From an uncultured Eubacteriales bacterium (lineage in GTDB: Bacteria; Bacillota; Clostridia; Saccharofermentanales; Fastidiosipilaceae), in contig CABKML010000002.1 of assembly GCA_902373515.1 (NCBI GenBank), positions 1 to 64,000 of the forward strand: a stretch of DNA of 64,000 bases. The letters run 5' to 3'. A program made the translations under genes and the position numbers. Below are positions 1-8,972 of this stretch, one piece after another. Numbering within the stretch: position 1 is the first letter of the stretch; the number at the start of each line of letters is the position of its first letter. The notes beneath the pieces are model-generated. The model saw nothing but the letters and a program-made list of their open reading frames with translations. It was not told where the DNA came from and searched no databases.

Positions 1-1
1 T

Positions 2-145
2 GATCACGGTCTGTCCGGAAAATATAGCGGAACAAGAGAATGTCATATTGAACCGGATTGGCTTTTAGTTTATGAAATTAAGAATGAAGTTCTTGTTTTG
101 ATGTTATATAGGCTGGGTACACATTCAGAATTATTTAAGAAATAA
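2..145 (+). CDS. yafQ: YafQ-type mRNA interferase toxin, C-terminal part (5' end outside window)
   Basis: The first complete codon is at base 2 and the frame stays open for 47 residues to a TAA at 143-145. The peptide contains SGTRECHIEPDWLLVYEI and, near the end, RLGTHSELF. These are the hallmark C-terminal motifs of the YafQ branch of the RelE/ParE toxin superfamily, ribosome-dependent endoribonucleases paired with a DinJ/RelB antitoxin. The terminal His (GTHS) corresponds to a catalytic residue in the family, so this end of the protein looks functional. The antitoxin gene usually precedes the toxin and would lie to the left of the window. Identification rests on motif recognition; whether the missing part is intact cannot be seen. 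Confidence 0.8.
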   Translation, partial: DHGLSGKYSGTRECHIEPDWLLVYEIKNEVLVLMLYRLGTHSELFKK

Positions 146-151
146 AATGAT

Positions 152-184
152 ACCTTTGCGATAATTTTCCTATCGTTAAAAGGT
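152..184 (+). other. Imperfect hairpin downstream of the toxin gene
   Basis: ACCTTT and CGATA at 152-163 pair with TATCG and AAAGGT at 171-184 around a short loop. The hairpin starts 7 bases after the toxin stop codon but is not followed by a T run, so it may be an mRNA 3' end structure rather than a classical terminator. A perfect 10-base palindrome, AGTGTACACT, lies just beyond at 200-209. Confidence 0.4.
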
Positions 185-264
185 GCACCCAATATCCATA
201 GTGTACACTCAAAAAAGTGTAGCTATACTTGGAGTTCTCTCAATCCAGGTTGACACATTAACTG

Positions 265-291
265 TTGACAAAACAATATCAAAAATATAAT
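265..291 (+). promoter_or_regulatory. Putative sigma-A promoter for the 343-1447 gene pair
   Basis: A perfect TTGACA (265-270) is followed after 15 bases by a perfect TATAAT (286-291). The spacer is shorter than the usual 16-18. A second TTGACA at 250-255 offers an alternative -35 with CAATAT at 274-279 (18-base spacer). The predicted start is about 40 bases upstream of the ATG at 343. Confidence 0.55.
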
Positions 292-342
292 ATAAAAGTA
301 TAGCAAAAAAAACAACTCAAAGAGAGTGAAGGAGAGATGCTG

Positions 343-909
343 ATGCGAAAAAAATATTATTTATTTTCAATAGTAATAATAGTTGTTCTGGCGTTTGCTT
401 TGTACTTTTATCAACGACAGCGGACTAATTTCTTTAATTATTCCGTCCGTGCCATGCAGCCGCGCGTTTATTATGAAATAGATGGCCCTATCAGCGTCGG
501 ATATGAAAAAGAATTGACGCAGGCAGGAGCGGAGAACGAATTTAAGCAGGTGCAAAAATTGTTCGGCAGCTTGAAAGAAAGCGACTTTACCGAAACAAAA
601 GAGACGAAAAAAGGATTAACGTATTTCAAACTGAAATTCGGCACCCGCAATTTCTATTTCCACAAAGCGGAAATTATAGTCAAAGAAGCACCAAGCTCGG
701 CAGGCAAGAGCACAAGAAAAACTGACATAATTAAGCCGCGCCGTCACTCCCGTCACTATACGATCAAGCCGGAAAGCCAAGCAAAATTGAAAAATCTCTA
801 TGATTATGTTCGCACCGTCGTTTTGCCGTCGGAGGAAGAAGAAAAAATAAGAAAAATTTTGATTAAATACAGAGATAAGAAATACAGAGATAGGAAAGGG
901 CAGAAATAA
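343..909 (+). CDS. Hypothetical membrane-anchored protein
   Basis: No family recognised. The 188-residue product opens with a short basic stretch (MRKKYY) and one hydrophobic segment (about residues 6-22), consistent with a signal anchor and an extracytoplasmic domain. The remainder is charged and ends in a Lys/Arg/Glu-rich tail. An in-frame ATG also exists at 337, but AAGGAG at 329-334 leaves only 2 bases to it and 8 bases to the ATG at 343, so 343 is the better start. One base separates its stop from the lipoprotein gene at 911, so the two are almost certainly co-transcribed and may act together at the cell envelope. Confidence 0.7.
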   Translation: MRKKYYLFSIVIIVVLAFALYFYQRQRTNFFNYSVRAMQPRVYYEIDGPISVGYEKELTQAGAENEFKQVQKLFGSLKESDFTETKETKKGLTYFKLKFGTRNFYFHKAEIIVKEAPSSAGKSTRKTDIIKPRRHSRHYTIKPESQAKLKNLYDYVRTVVLPSEEEEKIRKILIKYRDKKYRDRKGQK

Positions 910-910
910 T

Positions 911-1447
911 ATGAGAAAAAAGTTGAAAATATGGAACTACATCTTAGCCTCCCTTCTGCTTTGCTCCCTCTTGACCGCCTGTGGGAATAACGGCGACCTG
1001 AAACCGGAAAATTCGCAAGCTTTGTTGCAAAATCTCGTTCCGCAAATGGACGGCTCGCTTACCTGCAGATTCCGCAAAGACAAAGGTGTTATCACCTTGT
1101 CCGGCGGTTACTCAAAATACAATTTACAAACTAATGAGAAAAGCAAACAGGACTTTCAGGCTTTCAAACAGCAAATGCTGCAATTGAGTGCAATCAAATT
1201 CAATTTGCAGACCTCGACGGGGAAGGCCGCCGATAAGCAAGCGGCTGTCAGCTATGTAATAGTAGATAATGCAACAGCTACCGTAAGCTTGAGCGACGAC
1301 TGCTTAACTGTAACTTACAAAGGCCAAAAGTACAGTTATAGTCCGGACGAAAAGGATAAAACAAAATTTCAGGAGATTTTCAGTCAAGTAAAAGCCCGCT
1401 TCATTCCGGAATTAGTTCAGGATTTGCAAAATTATTCGGATAAATAA
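911..1447 (+). CDS. Hypothetical lipoprotein
   Basis: The N-terminus is a textbook lipoprotein signal: basic MRKKLK, a hydrophobic core, then LLTAC with Cys about residue 24 as the predicted lipidation site. The 178-residue product should therefore be tethered to the outer face of the membrane. No further domain is recognised. It begins one base after the preceding gene, whose product is also predicted to be extracytoplasmic. Its charged, Lys/Gln-rich body resembles that neighbour in composition, but I cannot claim homology. Function unknown. Confidence 0.75.
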   Translation: MRKKLKIWNYILASLLLCSLLTACGNNGDLKPENSQALLQNLVPQMDGSLTCRFRKDKGVITLSGGYSKYNLQTNEKSKQDFQAFKQQMLQLSAIKFNLQTSTGKAADKQAAVSYVIVDNATATVSLSDDCLTVTYKGQKYSYSPDEKDKTKFQEIFSQVKARFIPELVQDLQNYSDK

Positions 1448-1561
1448 TCATACATATAAGTGCTAATGACTAATTTTTAGCAAAATTGCAAAAAAAAGGC
1501 TTTTTGAGCTTTTTTATTCTCTCCAAGTCCGTTATAATCAGAAGTGAATTTGCTACGGTAG

Positions 1562-2893
<1,332 letters not shown>

Positions 2894-2955
2894 TTTGCAC
2901 TTGAAATTGCTGCCCTTATTGTCGGCGGAGAAATCCGTCTGAAGGGTTGATAAAA

Positions 2956-2996
2956 GGCTGTCGCTCCTGCTGCTTGCAGGCCGGCAGTCTTTTTTT
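2956..2996 (+). terminator. Intrinsic terminator of eno
   Basis: A GC-rich imperfect stem, starting GGCTGTCGC and closing with GGCCGGCAGTC, is followed by seven T residues. It lies about 60 bases after the enolase stop codon. Confidence 0.8.
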
Positions 2997-3323
2997 ACTG
3001 TAGTATTACAAACGTAATATTTATCTTTTATGCTTTCCGCTTTCTCGCCTAAGGGCCGAATTAAGAAAAAATCAAGCTGTAGGCGCTTAAAATCGGCATT
3101 TTTTTGACATAATCAACAAAAAAAGCAGGTAAATTTAGTGCAGATGCACTATTTGCAGCATAATTTTCAATTAAACTTGCAGAAATTTTGTTGAACTGGT
3201 AGAATGCCTATATTAAAGCAATGTTAAATTTGTAATGAACCTGTAATCTAAAGCTGATTGTTTTCTTATTACAAGTTATCGCCGCCGATTAAGTCGAGGC
3301 TTTAGCGGCCGGCAGGAGGAATA
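2997..3323. other. Intergenic region without a recognised gene
   Basis: AT-rich, with no open frame having codon bias or a ribosome-binding site. TTGACA at 3104-3109 has no convincing -10 partner at 16-18 bases. AGGAGG at 3314-3319 is the ribosome-binding site of the next gene. Some of this stretch must carry the promoter of the hydrolase gene at 3324, but I cannot place it. Confidence 0.5.
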
Positions 3324-4577
3324 GTGAAACAGAATAACTTTGATCATTTAGCAATTTTCGATGCAGCGCCTAACGGCGTTGTCAGAGAGCGCTTACGGGC
3401 CAGACACGAAGAGAACCGCCAACGTCATTTTGTCAGTTACAGCAGTGTGGCGGCAGTTACCGTTTCGGCTTTGTTGAGTGTAGCTTTGATTTTGCCGAAT
3501 ATTGCTAAAAAAGGCCATGATGATGAGATTTATGCTTTGAATGCCGGGCAGGTACAGCAAACTGTAGTTGCAAGTACAACAGTTAAAGAGAGCCTGAGCA
3601 AGCTGAGTGATGAGAATAAATTGTTTGCCGATTACGGTAAGGAATCGGTTACCCGCAGTGACTCCGAACAGGAACGGGCGCTGCTTTCCTTATTGAACAG
3701 TGAACATAAGAGTGAAGAAGTGCTCAAGGTAAAAGAAGCTCCGGCTGCAATTACTCCGTCCAAGAGCTCGAAGACAGGCGAACAGGGCAGTAACTTGCAG
3801 AAAAAAGCTGCAGCGTCGAAAAGTGAGCCGAAAGCACAGGTAACGCGTGTTGCTGCTACCGGTAAGCTTGCAGTAACAACAGGTAAATTACCGCAAACGG
3901 TTCTACCTAAAGCGGCAATTCATTTGACAAACGGTCAATTGCCGGTCGAGTCTGCCGCCCAAGCACCTAAATCCGCAAACGCCGAAAGAGCCGCCGATTC
4001 AGCTGCTTCGACTGCGACTGATGATGACTTCGCACAAGAATTAACCGATACACAGTTGATGTACTACATTGTTATGGCGGAGACGGGCTATACCGATGAA
4101 ACTTCAATTTCACTGGTAGCTCAAATTATCGTCAACCGTACCCGTTATTTGCATCAGAGTTTGCGCGCGGTACTGACAGCGCCGGATCAGTTCACCTGTT
4201 ATGAAAACGGCAGCTATAAGCGCTATGCCCCGACTGAGAAAGTTAAAAGAATTTGCGATGCCGCATTGGCCGGCAGACCTACAGGCGGCTATGTTTTACC
4301 GCATGACGTTATTTACTATTGCACGGTTAATTATTACAAGACAGGTCCGAGTTTCTTCAAACATAGTTTGAAACAGATTGTCTGGCATGCGTCACAAGTC
4401 TTCTTCGCTCCCGCCGGCAGTTCTACCCCGGTTATTAAGAAGTTGGAATTACCGGAAGATAATGCGCAGAGCGAAAATGATAAACCGCAACTTCAGCCGC
4501 AACCTGAGAAAAAGCGGGAACCTGTCAGAATTAATCAACCGGCCGAAACTCCGACTCCGGTTATACGCAAGCCCTAA
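3324..4577 (+). CDS. Membrane-anchored cell wall hydrolase, SleB/CwlJ (Hydrolase_2) family
   Basis: The 417-residue product has three parts. There is a cytosolic N-terminus followed by one transmembrane segment (about residues 35-60). Residues 60-240 form a low-complexity, Lys/Ser/Ala-rich extracellular linker. The C-terminal half carries a SleB-like domain (YYIVMAETGYTDETSISLVA, then AQIIVNRTRY, then VIYYCTVNYYKTGPSFF). The family contains peptidoglycan-cleaving enzymes of spore germination and vegetative wall remodelling; the Glu of the MAETG motif corresponds to the usual AxxAEaxGE catalytic region. A Pro/Gln-rich tail ends the protein. The start is GTG at 3324, 4 bases after AGGAGG. A terminator directly downstream suggests a single-gene unit. 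The linker and membrane anchor make a vegetative wall role plausible. Confidence 0.8.
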   Translation: MKQNNFDHLAIFDAAPNGVVRERLRARHEENRQRHFVSYSSVAAVTVSALLSVALILPNIAKKGHDDEIYALNAGQVQQTVVASTTVKESLSKLSDENKLFADYGKESVTRSDSEQERALLSLLNSEHKSEEVLKVKEAPAAITPSKSSKTGEQGSNLQKKAAASKSEPKAQVTRVAATGKLAVTTGKLPQTVLPKAAIHLTNGQLPVESAAQAPKSANAERAADSAASTATDDDFAQELTDTQLMYYIVMAETGYTDETSISLVAQIIVNRTRYLHQSLRAVLTAPDQFTCYENGSYKRYAPTEKVKRICDAALAGRPTGGYVLPHDVIYYCTVNYYKTGPSFFKHSLKQIVWHASQVFFAPAGSSTPVIKKLELPEDNAQSENDKPQLQPQPEKKREPVRINQPAETPTPVIRKP

Positions 4578-4605
4578 AGTCGATTAAGATTACGATTAAG
4601 ATTAC

Positions 4606-4632
4606 AAGCCGAGTGTTCATCTCGGCTTTTTT
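4606..4632 (+). terminator. Intrinsic terminator after the SleB-like gene
   Basis: A perfect 8-bp stem AAGCCGAG / CTCGGCTT with a 7-base loop runs into a T tract. An open frame for the next gene extends back to 4613, inside this hairpin, which argues against that upstream start. Confidence 0.9.
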
Positions 4633-4690
4633 CCTGCCGCCAAGCTTCCGGGAAAGCGTTATAATATTTAGACAAAGCGGGAGTAAGTTT

Positions 4691-6022
4691 ATGGCAAAAT
4701 TAACACCGGAAATATATAAAAATTTAGATCGAAATTTTTTAGTTGTCGATTTGGCGCAGGCGGAGAAGAATGCCGCAGCTTTGAAACAATTGGCCGGTAA
4801 GAGCAAATTGGCGGCGGTGGTGAAGGCGGATGCTTACGGCCACGGTCTTTTGCCTTGTGCGCGTGCTTTTTTGGCCGGTGGAGCTGATTATTTGGCAGTG
4901 GCTACAGGGTCAGCTGCTTTAACTTTAAGAAAAGGTGGCATTACCGCCCCGATTTTACTTTTTTCCGAGGCGGAGCAGTTGCATTATCCCGAATTGGTAG
5001 CTGCCGGTATTAACATATCATTGTATTCGGCTGCTGCCGGGCGCAAGTTGCAGGCAGCGGCTCAACTTACAGGTCGGCAAGGTTTATTTCATCTGGCAAT
5101 TGACACGGGAATGAGCCGGATCGGCTTTGACAGCCGCTTGTTGCTAAGTGCTTTGCCGCAGACTTTAACATCTGAGCAGCAGGATGCCTGCCCGAATTTC
5201 AAGCTTTTGCAGAAACGGGGATTTTTGTTGGCGTCTTTAACGCCGGTGGAAGCGGAAAATGCAGCTGCTTCCTGGACGACGATTTTAGAAGTTTTGCAAG
5301 CCCCGGAGTTACGTTGCAACGGGATGTTCTCCCACTTGGCATTTGCCGATTGTGTCGGAGAAGAAGCGGCTTTAAGAACTGAGAGACAGAGATTGCTGTT
5401 TTCGGCTTTTAAGGAAGTTTTGGCGGCTATGGGGTATAAAATTCCTCTTTGTCACTTGGCTCAAAGTGCCGGAGCTCTGCGCTATCCTGCCTGTCGCTTC
5501 GATATGATCAGACCCGGTTCTTTGCTTTATGGTCTGCCGCCGGCTAATTGCCTGACGCCGACATTAAGCTTGGTGCAGCCTATTGCTTCCTGGTATGCCA
5601 AGTTTGCCCGGATATTTCGCTTACCGCCGCATACTCCTGTCAGCTATGGCGGTTTGTGGCAAAGCGAACGTGAAGTTCTGATCGGGGTGTTGGCTGTCGG
5701 TTATGCTGACGGTTATCGGCGCAATTTAAGTTCCAAAGCTTATGTGATTTTGCCGCAGGGCGAAAAAGCGCCGATTCGCGGCCGAATCTGTATGGATTAT
5801 TGCATGGTGGAGCTGCCGGAGACATATGCTGTTTATTTACAGCGGGATTTGAGCGAATTACAGCCGGCAGAACTTTTGGGAGACGGTAGCCGGGGGGAGA
5901 TGACGGCCTGGGAAATGGCTGCAATGGCCGATTCTTTCGACTTGGAAGTTACGTGCAGTATTACGGCAAGAGTTCCGCGGATTTATCTGCGTAACGGTCA
6001 ACAAATACAGGCCGGACCGTAG
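4691..6022 (+). CDS. alr: Alanine racemase
   Basis: PLP-dependent interconversion of L- and D-alanine, supplying D-Ala for peptidoglycan. The PLP-lysine motif AVVKADAYGHG is near the N-terminus, followed by the TIM-barrel domain (HLAIDTGMSRIGF, CNGMFSHLAFAD, RPGSLLYG). The C-terminal beta domain carries the catalytic-Tyr region PVSYGGLW, VGYADGYRR and RGRICMDYCMVEL. The start at ATG 4691 gives 443 residues. The longer frame from 4613 begins inside the preceding terminator and is unlikely to be translated. A TATAAT lies at 4660-4665, 26 bases before the ATG. About residues 150-185 contain a small extra Gln/Cys-containing loop relative to compact family members. It sits alone between two apparent transcription boundaries. 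Confidence 0.95.
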   Translation: MAKLTPEIYKNLDRNFLVVDLAQAEKNAAALKQLAGKSKLAAVVKADAYGHGLLPCARAFLAGGADYLAVATGSAALTLRKGGITAPILLFSEAEQLHYPELVAAGINISLYSAAAGRKLQAAAQLTGRQGLFHLAIDTGMSRIGFDSRLLLSALPQTLTSEQQDACPNFKLLQKRGFLLASLTPVEAENAAASWTTILEVLQAPELRCNGMFSHLAFADCVGEEAALRTERQRLLFSAFKEVLAAMGYKIPLCHLAQSAGALRYPACRFDMIRPGSLLYGLPPANCLTPTLSLVQPIASWYAKFARIFRLPPHTPVSYGGLWQSEREVLIGVLAVGYADGYRRNLSSKAYVILPQGEKAPIRGRICMDYCMVELPETYAVYLQRDLSELQPAELLGDGSRGEMTAWEMAAMADSFDLEVTCSITARVPRIYLRNGQQIQAGP

Positions 6023-6344
6023 GTGTAATTTTCTGTGCAGCCGGCATTTTTGGCGCGCAGCTTGTCCCGAAGCTGAAATTCCCCGGAGACGGATAACTGA
6101 AATTAAGAAAAAATGATAAAATTAAGCAGCAAATTGATAAATGCATGCAATAATGACTTGGGAAAATGGCGATTTTATTAGCCTGATTGCATAAAAATTC
6201 GGGAATTTCATGTTGTAATTTCGCTAAAAGCACCTTATTACACAAAAAAAAGCCGATTTTTTTGTTACTTTCATTAATTGTTTAATTCCCTTAGTTCAGG
6301 TAGACTTTTATTAGAAAAATATACATGCATGCTTGGAGGCAGAT
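6023..6344. other. Intergenic region upstream of msmK
   Basis: Contains a 6-bp inverted repeat, CAGCTT/AAGCTG, near 6058-6075 without a T tract, and long A/T runs. No gene is seen. An expected promoter for the strongly codon-biased ATPase gene must lie here, but no TTGACA/TATAAT pair with correct spacing is convincing. GGAGG at 6335-6339 is the ribosome-binding site of the next gene. Confidence 0.5.
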
Positions 6345-7466
6345 ATGGCAAAAGTTTCATTGAAGAATGTGTATAAACGCTATGAAGGCGGTTTCGTAGC
6401 GGTTTCCGATTTTAACTTGGAGATTGAAGACAAAGAATTTATTATTTTGGTCGGTCCGTCAGGTTGCGGTAAATCGACTACATTGCGTATGGTTGCCGGT
6501 TTGGAAGATATTACTGAAGGCGAGATTTATATCGGTGACAAATTGGTTAACGATGTACCGCCCAAAGATCGCGATATTGCTATGGTTTTCCAAAACTATG
6601 CCCTGTATCCGCATATGACCGTTTTCGACAACATGGCTTTCGGTTTGAAATTGCGTAAGATTCCTAAAGATGAGATTAAACGTCGCGTTGAAGAAGCAGC
6701 CAAGATCTTGGAAATCAGCCACCTGTTGGAACGTAAACCTAAGGCTTTGTCCGGCGGTCAACGTCAACGTGTCGCTTTGGGTCGTGCTATTGTCCGTAAT
6801 CCGAAAGTCTTCCTGATGGATGAGCCGTTGTCCAACTTGGATGCTAAATTGCGTGTTCAGATGCGTGTCGAAATTACTAAGTTGCATCAACGTTTGGCTA
6901 CAACTATTATTTACGTTACCCACGACCAGACGGAAGCTATGACCATGGGTACACGTATCGTCGTTATGAAAGACGGCGTCGTCCAACAAGTTGACGATCC
7001 TACCAAGATTTACCAACATCCGGTCAATACTTTCGTTGCCGGCTTTATCGGTATGCCGCCGATGAACTTTGTCGACTCCACTTTGACGGAAGAGAACGGC
7101 AAACTCTATGTTTCTTTCGCCGGTACCCGCTTAGCTTTGCCGAGCGCCAAGTATGACAATAACACCGTTCGAGCTTATATCGGCAAAAACATTATTTTGG
7201 GTTTACGTCCTGAAACAATCAGCGATGCGCAGGAAGAAGTAGCCAAAGGTCGTGAAACACACGCAACTTTCCAAGCTAATGTTGACGTGCTGGAACGCCT
7301 GGGAGCCGAGACTTACTTGTATGTTTCCGTTGATAACGAGAATTTGGTGGCTCGCGTCGATCCGACCACTTCAGCGACCAAGGTTAACGACCAAATTGAA
7401 TTGGTTGTAAGTACCGATCGCATTGTTCTCTTTGACAAAGAGACGGAAAAAACGATTATTTCATAA
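6345..7466 (+). CDS. msmK: Sugar ABC transporter ATP-binding protein, MsmK/UgpC/MalK type
   Basis: Cytosolic ATPase energising carbohydrate uptake (CUT1) ABC importers. Order of motifs: Walker A GPSGCGKST, Q-loop MVFQNYALYPHMTVFDN, signature LSGGQRQRVALGRAI, Walker B FLMDEPLSNLDAKLR, the switch His in IIYVTHDQTEA, then a C-terminal regulatory OB/TOBE domain from about residue 240. At 373 residues it has the family length. GGAGG 5 bases upstream selects ATG 6345 over an in-frame TTG at 6333. There are no permease or binding-protein genes beside it. In Firmicutes such orphan ATPases serve several importers; the ATPase-less importer at 41272-44415 is a candidate client (inference). Codon use indicates strong expression. 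A terminator follows. Confidence 0.93.
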   Translation: MAKVSLKNVYKRYEGGFVAVSDFNLEIEDKEFIILVGPSGCGKSTTLRMVAGLEDITEGEIYIGDKLVNDVPPKDRDIAMVFQNYALYPHMTVFDNMAFGLKLRKIPKDEIKRRVEEAAKILEISHLLERKPKALSGGQRQRVALGRAIVRNPKVFLMDEPLSNLDAKLRVQMRVEITKLHQRLATTIIYVTHDQTEAMTMGTRIVVMKDGVVQQVDDPTKIYQHPVNTFVAGFIGMPPMNFVDSTLTEENGKLYVSFAGTRLALPSAKYDNNTVRAYIGKNIILGLRPETISDAQEEVAKGRETHATFQANVDVLERLGAETYLYVSVDNENLVARVDPTTSATKVNDQIELVVSTDRIVLFDKETEKTIIS

Positions 7467-7491
7467 GTAAAATTTGTAAATATTGTTATTT

Positions 7492-7537
7492 ATGACCCGC
7501 AACTGCCGTGAAAAAATGACGCTGCGGGTCATTTTTT
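7492..7537 (+). terminator. Intrinsic terminator of msmK
   Basis: ATGACCCGCA (7492-7501) pairs perfectly with TGCGGGTCAT (7523-7532) and is followed by a run of T. Confidence 0.92.
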
Positions 7538-7630
7538 CGGCAAAATGAGCGGAAAAAGGTTTAATATTATATGGATTTTTGTTAAAATAGACAGAGTAAT
7601 GATAAGCGAGGAACAAAGGAAGTACTTAAT

Positions 7631-8761
7631 ATGGAATTAGATGTACTGGAGAGATGTATGCACGAGATGCAGGTTATACTGGATCGCACTGTAGCCGTAG
7701 TCAGCCCGGACGGTAAAGTTATCGCCGCGACCAACGACGGTGAAGTAGGCAGAGTGTATCCCAATGTAGCCGTGTTTTTCGCCAGCGCCGACAAAATCGC
7801 CGTCCAAGATGAAACAACAATGATTAAGCTTTATATTAACGGTCAGCCTAAGTTTGCCATAGTCATCGACGGTACGGATAATCAGGCCCATACCTATGTC
7901 AGCTTGATTAATCGTTGGTTATTGGCGGAGTTGGAAGATGAAGTGCATGAAGCTGATTTTAATTCCTTTTTGAAAAATATTCTTTTGGAAAATGAATTGC
8001 CGGGAGATATCCCGCTCAAAGCTCGTGATTATAAGATTGCCTATGCGACGAAGCGCTGCGCCTTTTTAATTTGTGTCAAAGAGAATGATTGCCAAAGTGT
8101 CGTCGATATTTTGCGCAATATGTTCCCCAACCGCCAACAGGATTTCATTTTACCCCTCGATCAGGAGAATATTGTCCTCTTAAAAGATCTGCAGCGGGAT
8201 CAGGACGGCAACTTTTCCGTCAACGTGACCAGCGATTCTGTGGCTGAGAGTGTCCTTGGCACTTTGAAAAGTGAATTAATGACAACTTTCCATATCGGTG
8301 TCGGCTTGGTGATTGAGACTTTGAAAGATGTGGCCAAGTCCTATCGGGAAGCAACTTTGGCTTTGGTTATCGGTCGGATATTTTCGCCTGAAAGCGATAT
8401 TATGAAGTACGAGCAATTAGGTTTGGGACGCTTGATTTACCAGTTATCGCCGACTCTGTGTAAGATGTTTCTGGATGAGGTATTCCCGGACAACTCCTAT
8501 TTTCAATTGGACAATGAAACCTTGCTGACAATTGACAAATTCTTTGAAAACAACTTGAACGGTTCCGAAACTTCAAGGCAGCTTTTCGTCCATCGCAATA
8601 CTTTAGTTTATCGTCTGGATAAAGTGCAGAAGCTTACCCGTTTGGATTTGCGGAAATTTGACGACGCCGTTCTGTTCAAGCTGGCCAGTATGGTACGCCT
8701 GTATATGGAATATCAGGAGCGCCAAAGTTTCACGACGCCGGAAGATTTGAATCGGGAATAA
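7631..8761 (+). CDS. CdaR/PucR-family transcriptional regulator
   Basis: The 376-residue protein has the sugar-diacid-recognition type layout: an N-terminal sensor domain (ILDRTVAVVSPDGKVIAATN), a GGDEF-like central domain (HIGVGLVIETLKDVAKSYREA) and a C-terminal PucR helix-turn-helix. The HTH shows as ETSRQLFVHRNTLVYRL followed by DKVQKLTRLDLRKFDD, a near-consensus match to the family. In relatives this regulator activates sugar acid or carbohydrate genes. The nearest gene, msmK, is a sugar ABC ATPase, but a strong terminator separates them, so a regulatory link is only inferred. TAAAAT at 7583-7588 may be its -10 element. A perfect hairpin terminator follows the gene. Confidence 0.85.
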   Translation: MELDVLERCMHEMQVILDRTVAVVSPDGKVIAATNDGEVGRVYPNVAVFFASADKIAVQDETTMIKLYINGQPKFAIVIDGTDNQAHTYVSLINRWLLAELEDEVHEADFNSFLKNILLENELPGDIPLKARDYKIAYATKRCAFLICVKENDCQSVVDILRNMFPNRQQDFILPLDQENIVLLKDLQRDQDGNFSVNVTSDSVAESVLGTLKSELMTTFHIGVGLVIETLKDVAKSYREATLALVIGRIFSPESDIMKYEQLGLGRLIYQLSPTLCKMFLDEVFPDNSYFQLDNETLLTIDKFFENNLNGSETSRQLFVHRNTLVYRLDKVQKLTRLDLRKFDDAVLFKLASMVRLYMEYQERQSFTTPEDLNRE

Positions 8762-8809
8762 AAAGTGACAATGTCATAATATTCGTGGGAAAACTCCATT
8801 CTCATGTCC

Positions 8810-8838
8810 GCCCGTCAACGACTTGACGGGCTTTTTTT
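8810..8838 (+). terminator. Intrinsic terminator after the CdaR-type gene
   Basis: GCCCGTCAA and TTGACGGGC form a perfect 9-bp stem with a 4-base loop, followed by seven T residues. Confidence 0.95.
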
Positions 8839-8972
8839 GCCAAGCGGCATTTTACGGTCTAAAATTAGAGAAATGCAAAATGTCTTTTAATTGTTGCGTT
8901 TTTGTCCAATTAGCGCCGGCCGTTTGTGCCACAATATACTTTGAGATTCGAGTATTAATACAGGAGGTAAGC

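Noticed and set aside
1488-1516. A/T hairpin before enolase as a terminator of the lipoprotein gene
   Set aside because: AAAAAAGGC/GCTTTTTT pairs only with a bulge and is almost all A-T, so I do not call it a terminator.
4613-4690. Upstream extension of the alanine racemase frame
   Set aside because: It starts inside the preceding terminator hairpin and lacks a ribosome-binding site; homology begins after ATG 4691.
8823-8972. Upstream extension of the FtsE frame
   Set aside because: It starts within a terminator and has no ribosome-binding site; AGGAGG and FtsE homology support ATG 8973.
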